A stretch of DNA of 64,000 nucleotides, taken from contig OY744533.1 in NCBI GenBank assembly GCA_963556195.1, positions 50,024,613-50,088,612 of the forward strand, given 5' to 3'. The notes under the pieces were generated by a model. It was given only the letters and a program-made list of their open reading frames with translations. It did not search any database and had not been told where the DNA came from. Both the position numbers and the translations under genes were made by a program. Shown one piece after another: positions 57,831-64,000 of this stretch. The DNA is from Sepiola atlantica (taxonomy: Eukaryota; Mollusca; Cephalopoda; Sepiida; Sepiolidae). Position 1 is the first letter of the stretch; each line of letters starts with the position of its first letter.

Positions 57831-60800
57831 TAAGCTGGTAGGTGCGTCAGATACGACCTCGCGTTGGAATAAGCTGGTCGAAGAAAATGTCACGGTTGGT
57901 TGTGTGTACAAGCAGCTAAGATTCGAGCAGAGCATTACAATTTTGGTGAATAAGCTGGTCGCGAGAGAAATGTCTTAGTTGGTGGTCATGTCAGATTCGA
58001 TTAGAACGTTCGAACTAACGTTCATAGTAATCTAGTCCAGGCAGGAAATCTAACGGTTGGTAGTGTGTACAGGCATGTTAGACACGAGCAGAGTGTGTGT
58101 ACCCAGGTTGATAAGCAGCAGCTCAAGAGGAATGCCTTGTTTGGTAGTCAAGTCAGATCAGAGCAGAACTTTGGAATTGAGTTGAGTAATGAGTTTGTTT
58201 AGAGAAAGGTCTTATTTGGTGGTGTGTACAGGCAGGTCAGATACGACCAGGGCGTTGTAATTGAGGTTCATAAGCTGGTTGAGAAGAAATATGTTTGTTG
58301 CTGGTTTGCACAGCCGTGTCAGTTACTATCAGAACGCTGACATCGGGGTGGATAATAAGCTGGTCGAGTAAAAACTTGGTTGATAGGCATGTCATGTCAG
58401 AGCAGCGCAGAGAGTTGGAATTCAGGTGGGTAATAAGCTGGTCAAGAGAAATGTCTTAGCTACTGCTATGTACAGACATGTCAGGTATGACTAGAGCCTT
58501 TAGATTGAGGCTGATTATAAGCTAGGCGAGAGAAATGTCTTGGTTTCTTGTGTGTACAGTAATGTCCGATACATCCAGCACGTTCGAAATGTGGTTGATA
58601 AGTTGATCAAGAGGTAACGGTAACGGAGTTGTAATTGAGGCTGTTACTAAACTGGTCGAGGTAAACGTCTCGGCTGGTGGTGTGTACAGGCATGTCGGAT
58701 ACATCTAGTGCGTTGTTGATGAGGTTGATGAGCTACTCGAGAAAAATGAGGTTGATAAGCTAGTCGAGAAGAAATACCTTGGTTGCTGGTGTGTGCGGGC
58801 AGGTCATATACGACCAGAGCGTTCGAATTGAGGTTTATAATAAGCTTGACGAGAGAAATGTCCTGGTAGTGGGTGTGTATCAGATACGATCTTAACGTGA
58901 AAACTGAAATGGATACGCTATTCGAGAAAAAACGTCTTGCTTGGTGGCATATATCAGATACGACAAGGGCGTTGTCATTGAAGTAACTAATGAAGTAGTC
59001 GAGGTAATCGTTTCGGCTGGCGGTGTGTACAGACATGTCAGATACATCCAGTGCGTTCGAGATGCGGTTGATAAGCTACTCGAGAGAAATGTCTTGCTTA
59101 GTGGCGTCTAGAAGCAGGTGAGATACGATCGCAACGATGGAATTTAGATTGATAAGCTGGGCCAGAGAAATGTCTTGGTTTGTGGTGTCTACAGTGATAG
59201 TTGATACACTCAGCACGGTGGAAATGAGGTTGATAAGCTGGTCGAAAGAAAATATCCCGGTTCCTGGCCTGTGCAGGCAGGTCAGATACGATCGGAACGT
59301 TAAAATCGATGTAGATACGCTATTCGAGAAAAATGTTTTGGTTGGTGGTGTATATCAGATACGACAATAGCGTTGTAATTGAGGTTGCTGCTAAACTGGT
59401 CGAGGGAAACGTCTCGCCTGGTGGTGTGTACAGGCATGTACGTTACATCCAGTGCGTTTGAAATGTGGTTGATAACATACTATAGAGAAATTTCTTGGTT
59501 AGTGGTGTGTAGTGGCAGGTCAGATACGAACGAAACGTTGGAATCGGGGTTGATAAGCTGGGCGATGAGAAATGTTTTTTTCTTTCTGATGTGCATAGGC
59601 AGGTCGGATACGACAAGGACGTTGTAATTGAGGTTGCTACTAATTTGGTCAATGGAAACGTCTTGATTGGTGGTGTGTGCAGGCATGTCAGATGCATCCA
59701 GTGCGTCCTAGATGAGGTTGATAAGCTACTCGAGAGAAATGTCTTGGTTAGTGGTGTTGAGAGGTAGGTCAGATACGACCACAACGTTTTAATGGAGGTC
59801 GATAAACTGGGCGAGTGAAACGTCTAGGTTGGGGGTGTGTACAGGCATATCAGATACGACAACCGCGTTGTAATTGAGGTTGCTACTAAACTGGCTGAGG
59901 GGGACGTTGTTGGCTGGTCGTGTGCATAGGCATGTCAGACACATCTAGTGCGTTCGAAATGAGATTGAAAAGCTACCCGGGAGAAATGTCTTGGTTAGAT
60001 TGTGTAGAGGCAGGTCAGATACGATCACAACGTTGGAAATGAGATTGACAAGCTGGTCGAGAGAAATGTCTTAATTGGTGGGGATATCCGATCAAAGCGT
60101 ATCATTGGAATTAAGGTGGATAATAAACTGGTCGAGAGAAATGTATTGGTTGATGGTGTATACACGCAGGTCAAATACGACCAGAGCGTTGGAATTCAGA
60201 TTGATAATAAGCTAGTCGAGAGAAATGTAGTGGCTGGTGGTATATACATGCAGGTCAAATACGACCAAAGTGTTGGAACTACAGTTGTTACTAAGCTGGC
60301 CAAGAAGAATGTCTCGGTTGGTGGGTGCGTCAGATACGACCAGAGCGTTGGAATAAAGATTCCTAATAAGCTGGTCGAAGAAAGTGGCAAGTTTGGTTGT
60401 GTGTACAAGCCGGTAGGATACGAGCAGAGCGTTACAATTGTGACGGATAAGCTGATCGCGAGAGAAATGTCTTAGTCGGTGGTCATGTCAGATCCGATTA
60501 AAACGTTCGAACTAACGTTCATAATAATCTAGTGAACGAGGGAAATGTAAGGGTTGGTAGTGTGCACAGGCATGTTAGATACGAGCAGAGCATTGGAATC
60601 CAGGCTCAAGGGAACTGCCTTAGTTGGTAGGCATGTCAGATGAGAGCAGAAGGTTGAAATTGAGTTGGATAATAAGATGGTTTAGAGAAATGTTTTATTT
60701 GGAAGTGTGTACAGACAGGTCAGATACGACTAGAGTGTTGGAATAATATGCTTGAGAGAAATGTGATGCCGATTGAGCATGTTAGATCCGAGCAAAGACT

Positions 60801-61299
60801 TCGTATTGAGTTAAGAAAATAATCTGGTTTAGAGAAATGTCTAATTGTGTCGTGTGTACCGGCAGGTGAGATACGACCGTGGCGTTGTAATTGAGGTCTA
60901 TAAGCTGGTTGAGATGGAAATATGTTGATTGGTGATGTGTACAGCCGTGTCAGTTACGATCAGAACGTTGACATTTGGGATGGATAATAAGCTGGTCGAG
61001 AAAAATATCTTTGTTGGTGGGGATGTCAGATATGACCAGAACGTTGGAATCGAGCTTACTAATGAGCTGCCTGGGAGAAATGTCTAGGTTCGTGGCGTGT
61101 ACAGGCAAGTCAGATACGACCAGAGCGTTGGAATTGAGGTTGATAATAAATAAGCTGGCCGAGAGAAGCGTATTGGTTGGTGGTGTGTACAGCCGTATCA
61201 GATCGTTGACATTGAGGTTCGTACGCTGTTTGAAAACAACAAAAAAATGTCTTGGTTGGTGTGTCTACAGGCATATCAGATACGAGATGGGCGTTGTAG
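57831..61299. repeat. ~84-bp satellite array, long unit type
   Basis: Long type; private change tgtcaggtatgac near 58481. Confidence 0.85.
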
Positions 61300-61735
61300 T
61301 TGAGCTGTCATGTACGATCCGTGCTTGCCTGCATCCACGCATTCCAACCGTCACCTCGTTCACATATTAGCGAAATTCATAGAGCTTGCTGCAAATAAAG
61401 AAAGTGTGCATGGCGTTTCTACTGCGCCTTCACTTGCAGCGCGGAAAAAAGTGATTACCGTTAAATGGAGAATGGCATTGAGGGACAGTGCGTTCCAGCC
61501 GAATCGCCAGGCGAGAGAGTACTCAGATGAAGCTATTTCGCGTAGGACTGGTCTCGCCTCTTTGCTTACAAAGGAACGGCTCGAATGCAAGAAGATAAGG
61601 TAGAGGCGAAAGCGAACAACCGACGGAGAAAGAAGAAAAGATTTTTACCGCCTACTGCAGGCGATACGAAATGGAGATTGATCTGTGGAAGCCTGGATGA
61701 TTACAACCGGCGGCCTGTTGTATTTTTTTGTTGTT
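61300..61735 (-). pseudogene. LINE RT/zf-RVT fossil, copy 12
   Basis: Same as copy 6. Confidence 0.8.
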
Positions 61736-61810
61736 GTCATGCGCGAGTGTCTTTAAGTGAGGATGCATTAAAGACAATATTAAAATGATGTTCTGATTTT
61801 GATTGTATTA

Positions 61811-61974
61811 TCGGGGTGAGCGCGAACGCAGACCCCACACTTAGAAATAGCGCACCCGAGTCGTCCACATTTGGGACGATCGCAAAGGTCAACCCAACCC
61901 TAGTGCAATGGAAGGGCCTCGCTCTGGGAGAACGGCCTAGATGATCACCGTTCACTCCTGTGCCAGGTAAGTAT
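61811..61974 (-). ncRNA. U1: U1 snRNA, copy 12
   Basis: 164 nt, array consensus without private change. Confidence 0.94.
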
Positions 61975-62297
61975 AAAAAATTTCACGGCCCACAACTCAC
62001 ATTTTATACCACACAGCTCTACTCAACACCAACACCTATTTACAAACTACTAAAATACCCGAAAATAAAATATCACCAACATTAGCATATCACTACTTTT
62101 GCATTTCTCAATAACAACAATTCATAACAAACATTTCACTATCATTTAAACTTACCAACATTTTCACAAAATACTTCAATTCGTAAGCAAACTTACATTT
62201 TACCCTAATAAACAAACTACCATCTCAACAGTTGTCTCCCCTTAGATCAACAGCCGTTTTTCAAATGTAAGGAAGCATGAAGCCACTTGATGAAAAC
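61975..62297 (-). promoter_or_regulatory. U1 upstream promoter region, copy 12
   Basis: Consensus form; TATA-like box at 62001-62008. Confidence 0.65.
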
Positions 62298-64000
62298 TAA
62301 GCTGGTAGGTGCGTCAGATACGACCTCGCGTTGGAATAAGCTGGTCGAAGAAAATGTCACGGTTGGTTGTGTGTACAAGCAGCTAAGATTCGAGCAGAGC
62401 ATTACAATTTTGGTGAATAAGCTGGTCGCGAGAGAAATGTCTTAGTTGGTGGTCATGTCAGATTCGATTAGAACGTTCGAACTAACGTTCATAGTAATCT
62501 AGTCCAGGCAGGAAATCTAACGGTTGGTAGTGTGTACAGGCATGTTAGACACGAGCAGAGTGTGTGTACCCAGGTTGATAAGCAGCAGCTCAAGAGGAAT
62601 GCCTTGTTTGGTAGTCAAGTCAGATCAGAGCAGAACTTTGGAATTGAGTTGAGTAATGAGTTTGTTTAGAGAAAGGTCTTATTTGGTGGTGTGTACAGGC
62701 AGGTCAGATACGACCAGGGCGTTGTAATTGAGGTTCATAAGCTGGTTGAGAAGAAATATGTTTGTTGCTGGTTTGCACAGCCGTGTCAGTTACTATCAGA
62801 ACGCTGACATCGGGGTGGATAATAAGCTGGTCGAGTAAAAACTTGGTTGATAGGCATGTCATGTCAGAGCAGCGCAGAGAGTTGGAATTCAGGTGGGTAA
62901 TAAGCTGGTCAAGAGAAATGTCTTAGCTACTGCTATGTACAGACATGTCAGATATGACTAGAGCCTTTAGATTGAGGCTGATTATAAGCTAGGCGAGAGA
63001 AATGTCTTGGTTTCTTGTGTGTACAGTAATGTCCGATACATCCAGCACGTTCGAAATGTGGTTGATAAGTTGATCAAGAGGTAACGGTAACGGAGTTGTA
63101 ATTGAGGCTGTTACTAAACTGGTCGAGGTAAACGTCTCGGCTGGTGGTGTGTACAGGCATGTCGGATACATCTAGTGCGTTGTTGATGAGGTTGATGAGC
63201 TACTCGAGAAAAATGAGGTTGATAAGCTAGTCGAGAAGAAATACCTTGGTTGCTGGTGTGTGCGGGCAGGTCATATACGACCAGAGCGTTCGAATTGAGG
63301 TTTATAATAAGCTTGACGAGAGAAATGTCCTGGTAGTGGGTGTGTATCAGATACGATCTTAACGTGAAAACTGAAATGGATACGCTATTCGAGAAAAAAC
63401 GTCTTGCTTGGTGGCATATATCAGATACGACAAGGGCGTTGTCATTGAAGTAACTAATGAAGTAGTCGAGGTAATCGTTTCGGCTGGCGGTGTGTACAGA
63501 CATGTCAGATACATCCAGTGCGTTCGAGATGCGGTTGATAAGCTACTCGAGAGAAATGTCTTGCTTAGTGGCGTCTAGAAGCAGGTGAGATACGATCGCA
63601 ACGATGGAATTTAGATTGATAAGCTGGGCCAGAGAAATGTCTTGGTTTGTGGTGTCTACAGTGATAGTTGATACACTCAGCACGGTGGAAATGAGGTTGA
63701 TAAGCTGGTCGAAAGAAAATATCCCGGTTCCTGGCCTGTGCAGGCAGGTCAGATACGATCGGAACGTTAAAATCGATGTAGATACGCTATTCGAGAAAAA
63801 TGTTTTGGTTGGTGGTGTATATCAGATACGACAATAGCGTTGTAATTGAGGTTGCTGCTAAACTGGTCGAGGGAAACGTCTCGCCTGGTGGTGTGTACAG
63901 GCATGTACGTTACATCCAGTGCGTTTGAAATGTGGTTGATAACATACTATAGAGAAATTTCTTGGTTAGTGGTGTGTAGTGGCAGGTCAGATACGAACGA
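62298..64000. repeat. ~84-bp satellite array, cut by window end
   Basis: First half of a further inner array of block 3, identical in order to 57831 onward. The array continues beyond the window. Confidence 0.85.

Overview
The window is eukaryotic (metazoan) nuclear DNA and is almost entirely one tandem array. Twelve copies of a 164-nt U1 small nuclear RNA gene, all on the minus strand, are embedded in repeat units of about 4.24 kb (older, left part) or exactly 4,467 bp (right part). The U1 identity rests on a perfect 5' end (ATACTTACCTGG), a stem-loop II with the U1A-binding loop ATTGCAC, a stem-loop III with loop CAAATGT, the terminal GCG-TTCG-CGC hairpin and a 164-nt length. No host protein-coding gene could be supported. 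The species cannot be named; an invertebrate is likely but unproven.

Each unit, read along the minus strand (the direction of U1 transcription), contains: an AT-rich upstream region of about 320 bp with a TATA-like box near -30 and octamer-like motifs; the U1 RNA; a short 3' flank with a 3'-box-like motif; a 435-bp fossil of a LINE reverse transcriptase; and 3.2-3.5 kb of degenerate ~84-bp satellite subrepeats. Units are grouped in a higher-order repeat of about 23.9 kb: five U1 units plus one ~3.75-kb spacer with a 1.2-kb polypurine (GA-rich) tract and a (CT)n microsatellite. Spacers lie at 1-1069 (partial), 27897-31649 and 51798-55549. Blocks are U1 copies 1-5, 6-10 and 11-12 (the third runs off the window).

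The second U1 gene is broken by a nearly full-length 7.37-kb non-LTR retrotransposon (7253-14625, minus strand) flanked by a 16-bp target-site duplication made of U1 nucleotides 6-21. It encodes an ORF1 with an RRM-like region and a CCHC zinc knuckle, and an ORF2 with an APE-type endonuclease, a reverse transcriptase with YADD and a C-terminal zf-RVT zinc finger, with no RNase H. This fits the Tx1/L1 group, several lineages of which are known to insert into multicopy RNA genes. Its extreme 5' end, directly after the U1 duplication, is a 29-nt sequence almost identical to U2 snRNA nucleotides 24-54, so the locus is a U1-U2-LINE chimera. ORF2 carries three frame breaks, all in G-runs, and one amber codon.

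The LINE fossil in every repeat unit is a rearranged relative of this same element: a piece of the reverse transcriptase domain is joined to a piece of the zinc-finger domain after loss of about 880 bp. Related elements therefore colonised this U1 array at least twice. The U1 RNA keeps its stems but departs from the usual sequence in the U1-70K loop and the Sm site, so the array may encode a variant U1 or may be drifting as pseudogenes.
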